NCBI GenBank assembly: GCA_037176845.1
Contig: JAYKXP010000193.1
Location: 1-64,000 of the forward strand
Direction: 5' to 3'
Length of the DNA stretch: 64,000 nucleotides
Source of the DNA: Paramarasmius palmivorus
Lineage: Eukaryota; Basidiomycota; Agaricomycetes; Agaricales; Marasmiaceae
The notes beneath the pieces are model-generated. The model was not told the DNA's origin. It saw only the letters and a program-made list of their open reading frames with translations, and did not search any database. Each line of letters begins with the position of its first letter. Position 1 is the first letter of the stretch. Shown piece after piece: positions 31,763 through 44,257 of this stretch. The position numbers were made by a program, and so were the translations under genes.

Positions 31763-34700
31763 TTAAAATCCATCCACCTCTGGATCCCATTGCCCAGCCT
31801 CACTATCATCACCGTCAGTCCCATCGCCATCAGTCCCCACATTGAAATCGTCGAAAACGCCATCCCCTTCATCCTGCTCTTCCTCTTCACTCTCGTCATC
31901 CAATACACTCCCGGGTAACCTATCCCCTGCATCCACATCATCTCCCACCATTTCACCAACCTCCTTCTGTTCAGATCTCTCAACAGCCTCCAGCGGTTTT
32001 TTCCATTCCATCTCAAACGCCCCTTTCAACGCTCTCTGTAACTTGGCTTGGGCCAATGCAAACGCACGCGATCCCTCTACCTCTGCACTTCCTCGTCCCA
32101 TCTCCACATCAGCACAAGCCTCCCATTCCCGTGCTCTCCAGTCCAAATACTCCAATGTTCGCCGCATCTCCTCATTCACCAGCAGCACCTCCTCCTTCGC
32201 TCGTCTTGCTCTTGCGCGGCTTTTGCACCATTCGGTCCGCAGAATCTCGTTGTTATTTTCGTCTGCACCATCCTCGAGATCGATTTTTCCACCTGATAGC
32301 CAAATCCAGGACAGCTCTTTGCGTGTCTCGCCAGTACCGAACACACTGCGATGTTCTAGGTCCTGCCGGTCTGGATGAATGAGATCGATGTCGTTGTCGT
32401 TCTGCTCATCGTCGTGGTCATCACGCTCTTCATCCTCACGGGAACACACCTCCTGAAACCTCTCCAGCTGTTCTCGCTCCTGGGCATCCTCTTCGGTCGT
32501 CCCTTTCCTGCCATTCCTTGCTTTCACCATAGCCGGATCACGGTAGCTCCGGATATCCTCATTCCTCAATGGCTTCAATGATCTCTCCCACTTCCCTGGG
32601 CCTGCCAATACATGATACGCCTGTCGAGCCTCTCGATCCCTCCATGCGTACCATTTGGCTCGTCGAACCACGCGATTGATGACTTCACGAGACTTGCCAG
32701 ACTGACGCTGCCCTCGTACGTTGGTATTCTTGAAGAGCATCATTCGGGTCTTGACACGAAGTGTGTGGCGAATACTGTGAAGCGAGTCGTGGCATCTGGC
32801 ATGCTGCAGCTTGGCCTCAGCGTTGCGCAAACCCGGTGAGCAAATCACGTCCACTCGATCGCCTGGTAGCTGTGAAGGTAACCACAGTTTGGTGTGCTCG
32901 GGGTGTTCCTCACTGTCGTACTCGGTGGGTTTGGCATCTGTCAGGTGTTGCGATAAGCCAGGCATGTAGATAGGCTGGATCTCCTGGAAGGCTCGGAGAC
33001 GGCGTCTTAACGCATTTCGTTCATCTGTCAACTTGCGAGATTGTTTAACAGTCCCCTCACGCTTTTGAACTTCGAGCCGCTGGACAAGCTTCGTTCTGCA
33101 AAATCAAATGAGTACCAAGAAAATTGACACCAAATAAGTGATGCACTGTGTATCACGAATCTCCAGCCCCATAACGATGAAGCTTGCAGCCGACACCGAA
33201 TGGTACTGGCTGCCTCCCATTTTCAACCGATTTTCCTCCTCCAGGGACAGCTCATCAAGGGCTTGCTGCTCGCTAATGACTGTCACAACAATCTTCTCAG
33301 TTACCGTCAAAAGTGACAGAATGTTAAACATAAGACTCACATTCTTCTTCTATGTGGTAAGGATTTGCGACATCCTTTTTGGGGTGAGGAGCCGCCTCCC
33401 ACTCGACGCACATAGCTTCCCATTTCGCCACGAGTTCTTTGGGTAGATTGGCCGTCAGCTGTTCATGAGCCGTGGTTTGTAGGTTACGGTCCTTGATAGC
33501 GTCCTTACGTCTGCGCGCAAGAGTCTGGCCTGGTCACCGAAGGTCTGTCAGCCAAACATTACATTGATATCGATAACGACCAAACGTACCCATTGAGATA
33601 TACTTATCATTATTCCATGATCCTACATGGGAATCGATATAGTCCTCCCGAGAGCCAGGGCCCATGGTCTTGGTCGCATTCCCGAGGTTGTTATGTTCTC
33701 CCCACAGACGCTCCATGCTCTCGCCGTCGGTGTGGCCGCTCCCCTCGATTAGGTTGAGATTGTACTGTTGGTGGTCGCCTCCTTGTTTATGTCCTGGCTC
33801 GTGAAGCTTGCCAATTGCTGGCCGGACCTTCATAGATTTTGAAGAGGGAAAGTCAATCTCCTTCGGCCAGTTTGCCACTCGTTCATACAGATGGATGAAC
33901 CACTGGCACGCTATATCGTACACGAGCAACGCTGCCAGAAGAGTCATGAAATCTCGCATGGCAACACCCAGGATGTAATCCATGTTGCGGTACCTGGATA
34001 GCAGTGTCAGTCCAGAGATGCCCCTCTTCAATTTCCGAACACTTACCGCTCGCCTTTGTGTAGGTTTCCCAGCTTCACGAACATATCAGATCTACCGCAG
34101 CACACGCCTCCCACCCCGGTATATCGAAGACCTTTCGAAAATTTGGTGTTTTGCTTCGCCAATGCTGCTAGCGGTACGCAGGTGGTTATCTGTGTGCCGT
34201 AGTCAGCCATACTTATTCTAACAACAGATCTTGGAAGGGGCCTACCTCGTCTCCTTCCGGATTCTGCAGCGCGTACGTCTCATACTCACTTCGCTTCACA
34301 AAAATACCGAGACCATTGTTGAGAGACGGGTCTCTTGAGTGAGAGGAGACAAGTTGTTCCTTGAGACGAAAATTGGCGTCGATACACAGGCATAGCTGGT
34401 ATAAAAAACTAGCCAGCGCCCTTATATCAGTAACATGTCTGCTTTCCAGACGAAAAACATACCTTTGAGCAGCCTCCTCCCAACCTACAGGCAAGTTGAT
34501 ACCTGGCCAAGGGCATGACGGACATCGGACGATCAGGCGGCCTTCTTTCTGCCTCTGGTTTACGGGATCTCCTTCGATTCCTTCTACGCCGTCCGGATCA
34601 TGGGCTCCACCACTCCAGAGCACCATCTTCAAATGCCTCCATTGCCTGATAATCATGAGCAAAGGCCGGTATCTTGACTTTGGCACCTTCAGCCCTGTTC

Positions 34701-35743
34701 CATCGGTGAGTTTCTCGAGGGCACGATAAAAGTCGTGCGTGGATCCTTTCGTGGTGAACGACGTCTTCTGTAGACTTTCCAAATAGGTGAAAGTGGCACA
34801 GGTGGTAATGCGGCCTTCTGTCACCGTTGCCGGATATAGCCCTCGACGAAGAAGTTGTTGGTACTGCGGGCGTTTTTTCTGACAACCACAGAACCACAGG
34901 TCGACCTTGTGGATGCCGTTGGTGTGTAAGATACGTAGTTTGGAATGGCTTCGGATGGGTCAAACACAGCTCCATCCTGTGTGGTTCAGTTGGATCGACA
35001 CTCCAACTTTTCGGAGAGAGGAAGGCCCAAAGAAGTGTCCGTTCCACTCCTGTTCAGAATATCAGTTCCCGTTACCCCCGCATTGACAGAAATACATACC
35101 TCGATTCTATGAAAAGGAAGCCTGCGATGTCGTCGCCGGCAACATTCTCTGCACACCATCTCTGCACCAAAGCAATCTATGCAGCGGAAGCGAGGCTCTC
35201 GATTGGCATTTTCTTCGTTTTCTTCCTCTAGGAAGTGCTGACCACGACAATCCGGACATTCCTCTTGGTTGCGAAAATCTCCTCGACCCTTTGCTCGCAG
35301 AAGTTCCACCAGAAAGTCGTCCCGGTAGTTCACTTTCCAGTATATATTCGGCTGTTTCTGATTGTCTGTCGTCAATTTCAGACTTTGAAACGTCCCAAGA
35401 GGATACTCACTGCACGCATACTCTTCCGCTTTCTCTTCTTCCCCTGCAACAACTCCATCCCTTCCTGCACAACTCCAACTTCTTCAAATATGTCGGCATT
35501 CAGAACCGCATCATATAGATCGTTTGAAGAATCCAACGCAAAATCCTTCCACCGCTCTTCAGTCCACTCAGACGACCGGTTCCATTCCATCCTACCCTTC
35601 CCTGGCGAATAATCCACCACACCTATCCTCCCATCCACCAGTACACGTTCCTCACGGGCTGGTATAATGTCGATGTCAAAATCATCATCGTTTTCTATGC
35701 GATCGCGGTAAACGCGTCCTTTTTGTTTGCGCTTGGGAGCCAT
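31763..35743 (-). CDS. KDZ transposase with CxC2 cysteine cluster
   Basis: A spliced gene of about nine exons. It starts at 35743 (MAPKRKQKGRVYRD), then has an exon with the CxC2-type cluster FRCIDCFGAEMVCRECCRRR...HRIE (35200-35110). The KDZ catalytic domain follows: LHTNGIH..., CPSCPWPGINLPVGWEEA (about 34500), and the putative acidic residues in CIDANFRL (about 34375), YDIACQW (about 33915) and HTDGESMERLW (about 33715), the usual D...D...E arrangement. Downstream are coiled-coil exons and an acidic C-terminus to 31763. Introns are 42-60 bp and GT-AG, and every joined frame I followed stays open. The protein would be about 1,100 residues, normal for the family. It is presumably nuclear and moves this element. 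Upstream in-frame Met codons to 35872 exist, but MAPKRKQ fits family starts. Confidence 0.88.
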
Positions 35744-36651
35744 AACAGGTGACCTGATGGAAAGAAAGGCAGGTGTGACAACGTCGGTCACGTTGTGACT
35801 CACTCTTCTTCCACCTCTTCCGTCGTCTTCCGTGTTCATCACAGGCCCAACAGGTATGCCTCCTTCAATCAACGAGCCCTGTTGTTGTTACTCAGACATC
35901 TTCTTTTTCAGCTTTAACACTCACGGCACATTATCGGTATGTCAGCTGTATTGGGACGATATCGATGCTGACTAGATTCTTAATCCAGCGACAAGATGGG
36001 GCCTCATCAGAGAGGATAGAAGGAAAAGGTATCCCAATCAACGCGAGGTCTAGGCTGCAGGTGAGTATTGATTGTTTTGGTGGCTTCCGATGTCTCAGGG
36101 CCTTTTGCTCTCCAGGAGCTTCTTACGCTGCCGTTGATACAAATGCTGACGACTACTCGAGGTTGCATACGACATAGCCTTTCGCCTTTCACGCCCAATG
36201 GCACCCATACACAATGTTCCAGAAGATCAGCCCATGTGAGAGATGCGATGCCCATTGTGAGTTTCCTCCAATATTGTCAGTAGTTGTCACTGACCAGTTG
36301 CTTTGCTACCCATAGTCTGTCCACAACCAAGGATACACTCTCCGTGTGCGACCCTAGAGCAGAAGATGGACGAAGACGCTCCCCGATGCCATCTCAGACG
36401 TTCACACGTCCACTATTACCCTACATTGTCTATGACCGTTGCAGTTCACAACACCCTCTTTTACCTTACCAAGATCCCCAACTGTTGTGCCTTACTCCCA
36501 GTCCATTCGATATCACCACCACTCCCCCACACCTCAACTAGTTACTTGGCCTTTACGCATTCTGTGTCATTCGTATATTCAAAAATACAGATTTTTGTCC
36601 ATGAAAAACGTCCGACATAGCTACATACATGCCGCCACTTTCTACTACGAG
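35744..36651. other. Intergenic region between transposase and basic-protein gene
   Basis: About 900 bp holding the presumed promoter of the transposase. Overlapping open frames on both strands lack motifs and consistent splice sites. I see no supported gene. Confidence 0.3.
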
Positions 36652-37480
36652 CTACTCTGGAAGTGGTGCCTTCCCATCGATCCAAGCACGGTTCGTTGGC
36701 TTCTGGAATGCCAACAAACTCTGGGCGTAAGATTCCTCCAAAGATTCTTCCGGGTCGAGAATCTTCAACTCCATATCATAACAACAGTCCAGGAGTAGCC
36801 GTACTCGCCTGATAAATTGGCGAGCACGCCGCCAGTCGTCACAAACTCCATGCTCGTTGATGACCTCGTCGGAGATTTTCTCCATTGACCTTATGTAGGA
36901 AAGGAGTATATTTGAAGCTGCATCCAGTGGACATGGACGTGTCGATCTCGAGGACACTCTGTGCTGATACTCTTGATAGACGTTGTCTAGCCAACGGTAC
37001 GCTGAAGATCCCAAATCTTCGTCGAAAGTATTCTGTAGGTCGCCTATTCGCCAACGCGAGTCCCTGTATCGCGGTCTTAGCATCGATGTACGGAGCAAAA
37101 CTTTGCCTCGACGCACCCAAGGTGTTCATGGGTTTTACAGTAGCGTTTCTCTGCCAGGTTCTTCTTCCTCCACCTGTCCTCACGCAGCGTTCTTCGAGCG
37201 GCGACTCTGTTTGGCGATTTGTAGAGTTAGTGAATGAACCTGTGCAAAGCAAAGGCAAAATTTACTCTTCGGCCTGGATCTCCTGCTTCAGACGAGCTCG
37301 TGCTTCTTTGATGTGCTCTCGGTTTTTGGCCTTGATGTCTTCACGGTTTCTGGATCGTTGTTTGTCTGTTGGACGTGGAACGAAAAAAAGATGCACTCAC
37401 TTCTGATAGTATCGAGCGGATTTTTCGCAATTCGCCCTCCTTCTATCTTCCTTGCTCTTGTGAACTTTGGCCCGAGGCAT
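36652..37480 (-). CDS. KDZ cargo gene: basic N-terminus plus helical domain
   Basis: A spliced minus-strand gene. Exon 1 (37480 to about 37401) encodes MPRAKVHKSKEDRRRANCEK and ends with ARYYQK before gtgagt. Exon 2 (about 37362-37267) gives a highly basic helix with NREDIKAKNREHIKEARARL. The last exon (from about 37060) carries a helical domain (FDEDLGSSAYRWLDNVYQEY, then RAWIDGKAPLPE) to the stop at 36652. Proteins with a basic YY..NR..I.A..R segment followed by such a helical domain are common and unnamed in mushroom genomes. The basic segment suggests nucleic-acid binding (inference). The link between exons 2 and 3 is the least certain join. Confidence 0.55.
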
Positions 37481-38041
37481 CAGTGAAAATTGTGAGGAGC
37501 AGCTTGGCGCCTAAGTGTGCAATGGGCGCTTCGTGGCTGCACTTTGATCTATTGGGCGCTTTGAGGGTAGGTCAGAGCAAAAGATACTCCAGCGTCCCCC
37601 AGGCTTGCACTGTTCATCAGATTCCAAAATAACATGAAAACAAAAAAGATCAGAATGAGCACTTCTATATTTCACGTCGATCCCTTTGGTGAGCCTGGAG
37701 AGCATAAGTAAGGGATGTGGGGGGGGCCCTACGCTATAGATAAACGCGAGCCGACCAGGCTATGACGAAGTGTTTCTTACCTTTTCAAATTGAGAAATTT
37801 TTGGTTGATCGCATAAGGAGACCTGTAAGATACAGTTTCTCATTGCTGAGAAATGAGATATTTAGTGTACGGACGCAGACAGTCAAAAAACAGGGAGGCC
37901 ATGGGCGCTTAATCCGGTACAAGGGACGAAAGTCACGGAAGGAGTGATACAAATTACACGCTCAATCTTTAATGAATCATGACTTTTGGGTTCAGAACGG
38001 CATAGATTTATAATTTAAGGATACAGTATTTGACAATATAT

Positions 38042-39509
38042 CTAACTAGAGGCAAGGGAGGCATGCCAAACAGCTTCTGCCTGCTCTTTGGACGTGGCAA
38101 GCTTAATATTGTCCCGAGTCAGCTTCTCAAAATTAGCCAGACCGATGGCATGCATTAGGGTAGGTCTATTCAGGAGATATTTGAGTTGAGGAACGTAACG
38201 AGTAAAATATGGAGCTTACCGCTGGTGAATACCAGGCGAGACACCAATGAATAGCACGAACCATTCGGTGCTCGGATTCCATGGCAGTACAAGGGTCCCA
38301 ACCAATCCGCAAGTGACGCATGCATCGTAGGCTGCCTTGGCCTGCGTATAGTAATCGAATGCACGATACATCGGGTTGGAAACGCCCAGTACAAGATCGT
38401 TGGCGTCAGCCCTACACTGGTGTTAATCAAGTGTCGCAAAGCTTGGCTAAGACCGCTCACCAATTATGAAAGACCCCATGTCCTCCTTCACGACCAGAAA
38501 GTACCATGTGCCCACCAGGGCGTCAGTTCCTACTTCGCATCGGAGAGGCGGGGGTCATAGTAATGGCCGACTGCTGGCTATTCGAGGGAAAATCCGCGTC
38601 AGATTGAGAGAGTCGAGGACTAACATTGACCGGGGTGAGTTGCGGAATGGGAGTGCCGTCTGGTGCGAGCTGAACATTACGAATGAGATCATCCACGTCG
38701 GTCTCCATTGAGCTAAAAGACGACGACCGTGATCGACTTCCATTAGTAGCCTCTCTAGTGGTCAAGAGCTCGCGAACGAGATCTGTTGAAGAGAAGGAAT
38801 CAGTATCCATCAGTAAAAAAGGGATATGGCATACCCAGTTGACGGCGAATTGCGGAACTATTATTTTCCGCTTTCTGGAGGGATTCCTCGAGCTTTGCAT
38901 GGTGATCGTTGTGCTGATCTGTGAGCTGATCCAGCAATCCACGGAGGAGTTCTTCTGAGACCACGAACGACTCTCGGAGCTCAGTCTGTCGTCTTCGAGC
39001 CTCAGCCAAGGCTTCGTAAAGCTCTGAGGAAGAAAGATTAAACTTCCGTCAAGTCGCTGAAACCTGTACCACGTACCCTTTGAATCGCTCTCGATTTTTG
39101 AGATTGTTTCTGCGGCGTCAGGGGCTGAAAATTGTGAGCATAGGAGCAGTTCCTAGGCAGGAAACATACCTGGGCCAGAACCCTCACAGTCTTTGGACAA
39201 TCGCATCCTGGTGGTTGAGATCTCAGAGTCAAAATTGTTTCAGTCGGAATGGGAGAGCGGCCAGACCGCGATCCGAGATATCGCATGGACCTTGAAACAG
39301 GGTCATTCTAGAAGGGTACCAAGATTCTGATGGTACGACATACGAGGTACAATTGGGATACTGACAAAGTGAGGAGCAAGAATGAACCGTTTTGGCGTGA
39401 CATAATCGAGTGATGCAGACTTTGGTACCCATGTTTCCTTGAGTCCTTCCTTCCACCGTACATAGAGCACAACGACTGTATTTTGATTGTTTGGAGTAAT
39501 ACAGAGCAA
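38042..39509 (-). CDS. KDZ cargo gene: coiled coil plus viroplasmin-like segment, with in-frame TGA
   Basis: A spliced gene starting at 39509 (MLCITPNNQNTVVVLYVRWK). The first intron probably ends at ctag near 39307 and joins to NDPVSRSMRYLGSRS. Further exons carry SKIESDSKG, a long coiled coil (LAEARRRQTELRESFVVSEE, 39009-38830) and a Ser/Pro-rich part. A TGA stands at 38523-38525. The same frame continues through RPGGHMVLSGREGGHGVFHN, an intron, AFDYYTQAKAAYDACVTCGL and a last exon ending WHASLASS at 38042. The G-x-x-x-G-V-F...YYTQAKAAYDA pattern resembles the RNase H1 N-terminal (viroplasmin-like) domain. Either the protein ends at 38523 or a CGA-to-TGA change has truncated it. Confidence 0.55.
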
Positions 39510-39516
39510 ACGCTAA

Positions 39517-40307
39517 CTACGAATCAGACTCCGTATCACTAATGATCACAGTACCGGAACCGGAAGGCATTTGGTCAGCCCAATACCTCACGTTCTGCGG
39601 CTCATCCCAGTTCTCCCCTTCAAGGGGAAACGCGACGTTCTCGGGATTGATAACTGCGATCTCCCATCCCACTTTTTCACCTTTGTATGCCTGTGTATAC
39701 TCCATTAGAGCTTCCTCCCAAGACTTGTAGCCCTTCATGAGAGCATGGGGCACACCATCGATGTGAGGGCGTACCTCAGTAATACTGCAAACTTAATCAG
39801 TGATGGTGCTGACATGATACACGGTCTTGACTTACGCGTCGTAGAAGATGCCCACTTCACGTCCGTGGAAGATTGTGTAGAATTTTCCGCGATGGTGTAA
39901 ATCGCGCGGATGCAAGTCGCGTGGGTGAGGAATCTCACTATTAAACTGGGTGGATGACTGTTGAACAGGTAGAGCAGGATGGGCTGGTACGGTATCCCAG
40001 TTGATATCGGGGGTTATCGCAGTGGGCGGTAAAGGAACGATGTCCGGAATCTGAGGTGCTGGCGGGGCAGTTACTGGCAAAGTAGCCTCCTTTTCGACCC
40101 GAGTGATAATGACGACAACATGTCCTGCGGTCGATGGCAGTTTCTAAGCTGATGGGAGGAGAAGAATGTGACCAAGACTCACCTGGGATAAGGCCAGGAA
40201 TACGGTGCTCAGTTTCGCGGATAACTGTACAAACAAAAGGTGATTAACTTTTTGGCGGTATTACAGGTGGAAAGCTTACCTTCGGCTGGAGCAGTGGGGG
40301 CAGACAT
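39517..40307 (-). CDS. KDZ cargo gene: RNase H1 N-terminal (viroplasmin-like) domain protein
   Basis: A spliced gene starting MSAPTAPAE at 40307 with short introns near 40280-40235 and 40180-40140. A Pro-rich region leads into GKFYTIFHGREVGIFYDA (about 39890-39840). After an intron it continues VPHALMKGYKSWEEALMEYT (about 39750-39690) and ends GTVIISDTESDS at 39517. Y-x-x-x-x-G-R-x-x-G-I-F, then G-x-x-x-x-x-x-K-x-Y-x-S-x-x-E-A, is the hallmark of the small domain at the N-terminus of RNase H1 and of caulimovirus viroplasmin, which binds nucleic acid duplexes. No catalytic RNase H part follows. It is tandem with the preceding gene (8 bp between stop and next start) and divergent from the plus-strand gene at 41075. 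Confidence 0.65.
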
Positions 40308-41074
40308 GGAGGTAGAGGAAAGAGCCTGAGTTGGGTGAGTAGGAGAAGGATAGAAAGCAGGATTACAAGCGGAATTCGGACGGAACTGGGCGGATTATCA
40401 TTAGAGACTGCACGTGGAAGACCGGACGAGGAAAAATGGTAGCGTACCTATGTTTTCGGATTGACCCAGGTGCGGAAAAAAGTTGGCGACGGTACGCGAG
40501 GGTTCACGCTGCGCCTTGAACAAATTGGAGAGCTGCGATTGGCACACAACCTGGCGACGGACAACAGAGTCCATATGGTCGATTGAGTGCTGTCAGCATT
40601 GTTTTATCAGCAAGTGGAATTGGGGTGCAGGAAAGGGTTTTACCAATGATGGTCGCGACCCACCGCCCAATCCAAGAGGCGGGATCGCTCCAACCCGACC
40701 AACTTCGCGTAATCTGCCGTTTCAGGGTACAGGCTACTGCCTACTGGTATCGGTCTTGGGAGAGGCGAAGGTAGTTGGCTGTGATCTGATCATCGGATTT
40801 TCGGAAATCGGGCAAACGATTGCAGGGAAATTGGGTGTTGCCTGTCAATGAAACGGTAATAGCGCGTTTTCTTCTTGCCTGGGCGTCTGTGTGTCGCCAA
40901 AGGTAACAAGCCTTGGGGAAATCGAGATCTCAGTGTCAAATACGTTATATATCGAGAAGGAGACTCAACTGGTTTTTGCCTTTGAATCCCTGTGCTCCGG
41001 GTCTTTCATTGTTATCCATCTCTCCGGTCCTTTCTCCTGTCTACTTCATCCAGTTGCCTCTCTCCGTCTACACT
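40308..41074. promoter_or_regulatory. Divergent promoter region of KDZ cargo genes
   Basis: About 770 bp between the minus-strand gene starting at 40307 and the plus-strand gene starting at 41075. Pyrimidine-rich stretches (tctctccggtcctttctcc near 41020) precede the plus gene. The open frames inside are shadows without motifs. Confidence 0.4.
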
Positions 41075-44000
41075 ATGCCTCGTCAACATGGTGCTCGTCT
41101 GGCATACCTTGAGAGCAAGGTGCCAGAGTACTTCGCCGCTGTCCAGGGTGGTTACGGCCCTGAGTTTCTTGCTCTGGTGGTTGCTGGCTACTTGAGACGC
41201 TTCAGACCTGATAAGGGTGAGGAGTACGAACCTACCGCCGCGGAGCTTGCTGCCATCGACGATGACAACGCTGAGGACGAGGAATGGCTTATCGAGCCCA
41301 TTCGAAAGGAGGACGAGGTCGTGGAGAAGTTCCTTGAGCGTCTTGAAGAGTTCAAACAGCTGAAGAAGGTGGTTGCTTCGAAGATTGATGTACGTGACTC
41401 GTGACATGTTTGTGACAATCATGACTCATCCTTAGCTCTCACAGCAAGTGGAACGGTGGATGCGCTATTGCTACAGGAAGCACCAAGAGCTGAAGATGAA
41501 AGAGTCCGACGCGTTCAGGAAGCTTTTGACCAAGCTTACTGGTCTTGAGACGGGTCCTGGTCGACGCCGTGTGCCCTATGTGGAATGGGGTCGAGCCAAT
41601 CCCGAACTCGCCGATGAGCTTGTCCGCAATCATCTGAGCTCTAAAAATGGTACGTATAGCAATATCCTGTCCGTTTGAATAGTGCTAACGTTGTTCTTCC
41701 AGAGGAAACCACCTTGCGAGCGAACGCGATTGCAGAGGGATGGTCTGCTATACCGGCTACGGAGCAAGATAACTGGAACCAGAAAGCTCTCAATCGATTT
41801 GAGAAAGACTGCAGTGATGGGATTTTGGGTGCTCCCTATCCTGGCTACCTTCTGTGGGCACAAAGGTACAGCTTGGAGGTGGATCAGCGTGTGCAGGTAG
41901 CGGTAGCTGAAAATGCAAGGACTCAAAAATACGTTAAAAAAGGTACGTTCACCTTGCCATTGATATGGTCCCCATCTGACATATGTTTAGGTGCCGATGC
42001 CTATGTCGCCGTCCGTCAAGGAGTTCTCAAGCAAGAGTTTGCGAAGCTGTCGTCCGAAGACCAACAGAAGTGGCGTGAGGTTGCCCAGGAAAATCACAAC
42101 GAACGTGTAGCTGCTTACAACCAACTCAAGGCTGCGCCTTATTCTAGGGCACCTGAGGACCGTCAAAAGTGAGTGGTATTATTACTGCGGGTAACCTCAA
42201 CTGATGATCTTTGCAGAGCCATTGAGCGAATCGGAGCGTTCATGACTCCAATCCTAGAAGAACTGTCGGAGGCGACAGGTTGGAACTTTTCGATGTTTGG
42301 TGGTGGTCCAGAGCCTGCCGACGGAGGGCGTCTGAATACCGTGGCGTGAGTAGCTAAGATGTTTCATGTATTGAAGTCGTGATATATTAATATATATCTC
42401 TTCAGATTACATATTGGATTGACGGCCGGTCCCGTATCATCTACGTTTGGAGGCCTGTTCAGGCCTCAAATCAAGCAGACGATCAACAATCTCTACGGTT
42501 CTTTTTTGAAGAGGTGTTTTAGTAAGTCAATGAGTGGTCATATTTCTTGCTGTTACTAATTGGTGTCACAGGCGTTGCGGAGTGCCGTAGTAGGGCCATG
42601 CCGAATCCTGGCCTTCCACGTGAAGCGGAAGAAGAGGATCCCACCCATCGCATTGTTCATGATACCATCGAGGATCAAGGAGGCCGTGGAGACACATCGC
42701 AAGCAGCAGAAGATAAAGCTTCGAAGCCTGCTCCTTCAGCCGTCAAGCGTACATCCGTGCCCGAGGCCATTCATCCTTCTTCCAATGCATCGTCGAAGGT
42801 CGCTAAATCGGCTGTTAAGCCAATACCAGTTGCCAAGCCCATTACTCCATCTTCCACCGTCCCTTCGGCGTCTTCATCAAGATCAGGTTCGCATGCACGT
42901 ATCAGGCCACCGACGACCCCTCCTCGTCTTGCTCCCCAAGGTTCTACAACTCCAGCAGCATCTGCAAAAGGGGCAAGATCGACGCCTTCTGATACCGTTA
43001 AGGGCAAAGAAGCTGTACGCTCCACTACGAACACGGTTCGCGAACAGTCTCGCGCGTCTTCTCCAATATCAGTACCTCGATCTTCTCCACCTTCCTCACC
43101 CTCTATGCCTCCTCAATCTCTGCCTCCACCTTCTCCTCAATCGATTCGATCATCGCCAGATCCTCAGCCGGAACCAGAGCATGTACACGAAGCGTCTGGA
43201 GCATCAAACTCACCGATCCAGGTGTTCTCTTCTCCTCCCGCACCAAGCCCAAGGACATACAAGGGAAGGAAACGCGCTGTAGAGTCAGATAGTTCTCCAG
43301 TTAAGCCTGGACCGTCGACCAAACGCAGTAAGAGCACCTTTGTCGGCGTTGTCATACCAGTGCCAGCAGCAGGTGGTTCCTCAGCAACGTCATCTAGGAA
43401 GAAGAGAGGACAGGACAACGAAGAACCATCGACCTCGGTACCTTTATCGGCCCCGGTAGACTCGTCATCATCATCACAACCTGCACCGACGTCGAAACGA
43501 CGTAAGACGGAGAGCAATCGTGGCGCCGAGGATCCTATTCCGGAACATGTCCCGCACATGGTCAGCAGCCCTGCTGGATGTGCTGAGTATGCTCAGACGG
43601 TTCTGTCCATTTGTCATGAGGCGCAGATGGATCGGCAGTTCCGTGATCTGGTGGTGAACTGGTTGTATCTGGACGGGAAAGCGAATTACACTGGTGCTGT
43701 GCGCCTTTCTGCAACTCACCGCCCACCGGATATTGGGTTTTGGATTGCACGCGCTCGTCCTGTGGGGTACAAGACGAAGAAGATGCAGAATCTGCAAACC
43801 TTCGCTGATGAGTTCGAAGCATGGTACAAACATTGCGCTCCATCATGGCGGAAGGCTAGTGGCCCCGGCATTCGCTTGTCAAGAGAGGAAGGGAAGGACT
43901 GGACGTCGATGGCCAAGTTCGGGATCAATGGCATCGTCAATTTCGTCGTCGGGCTTGCGTGGTGGAAGCTGGAGCTGAAGAGGCTTCCTTGCCGGACACC

Positions 44001-44100
44001 TCGTGAGCGGCAGTTCAAGGCTGGTCAGTTTGCGTTGTACATGGCAGCATTGGACGAAGTAGACTATACGTTCCGTAGTTTAAAGGATGCAGGATACTAA
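41075..44100 (+). CDS. KDZ cargo gene: HMG-like N-terminal half and C-terminal 'WIARAR' domain
   Basis: A plus-strand gene of about six or seven exons. It starts MPRQHGARLAYLESKVPEYF (41075). The first exon ends at 41389 with a gtacgt donor, and later introns lie near 41650-41700, 41940-41990, 42170-42215, 42345-42405 and 42520-42570. The N-terminal half has repeated HMG-box-like helices (WSAIPATEQDNWNQKALNRF; LSSEDQQKWREVAQENHNER) and a segment SVAECRSRAMP. A long Ser/Pro region (42640-43540) leads to a C-terminal domain with RPPDIGFWIARARP (about 43720), FEAWYKHCAPSWRK and a tryptophan-rich end at 44100. Both parts resemble unnamed proteins common in mushroom genomes near transposons. The HMG resemblance is weak and rests on pattern only. 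Confidence 0.65.
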
Positions 44101-44257
44101 TTCATTGTCAGGCAGGGCATTTTTTTTCCCTTTTGGGGTTTTTGGTCCTGCGAATGTGTGTAGATGCAATGTCGTTTGGTGTAGTGATTAAAATTTTTTT
44201 AAAAGGGGAACTGAGTGAAGGGGATATCCCCAATAAATGAGGTATGCTAAGCAAAGA

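Noticed and set aside
31526..33000. Plus-strand open frames opposite the KDZ transposase
   Set aside because: They are antisense shadows of the acidic and charged exons, with Ser/Leu-rich low-complexity translations.
42560..43282. Second-frame ORF of 240 codons within the 41075-44100 gene
   Set aside because: It overlaps the Ser/Pro-rich exon in another frame and gives a Leu/His/Arg-rich product typical of a shifted reading of such DNA.
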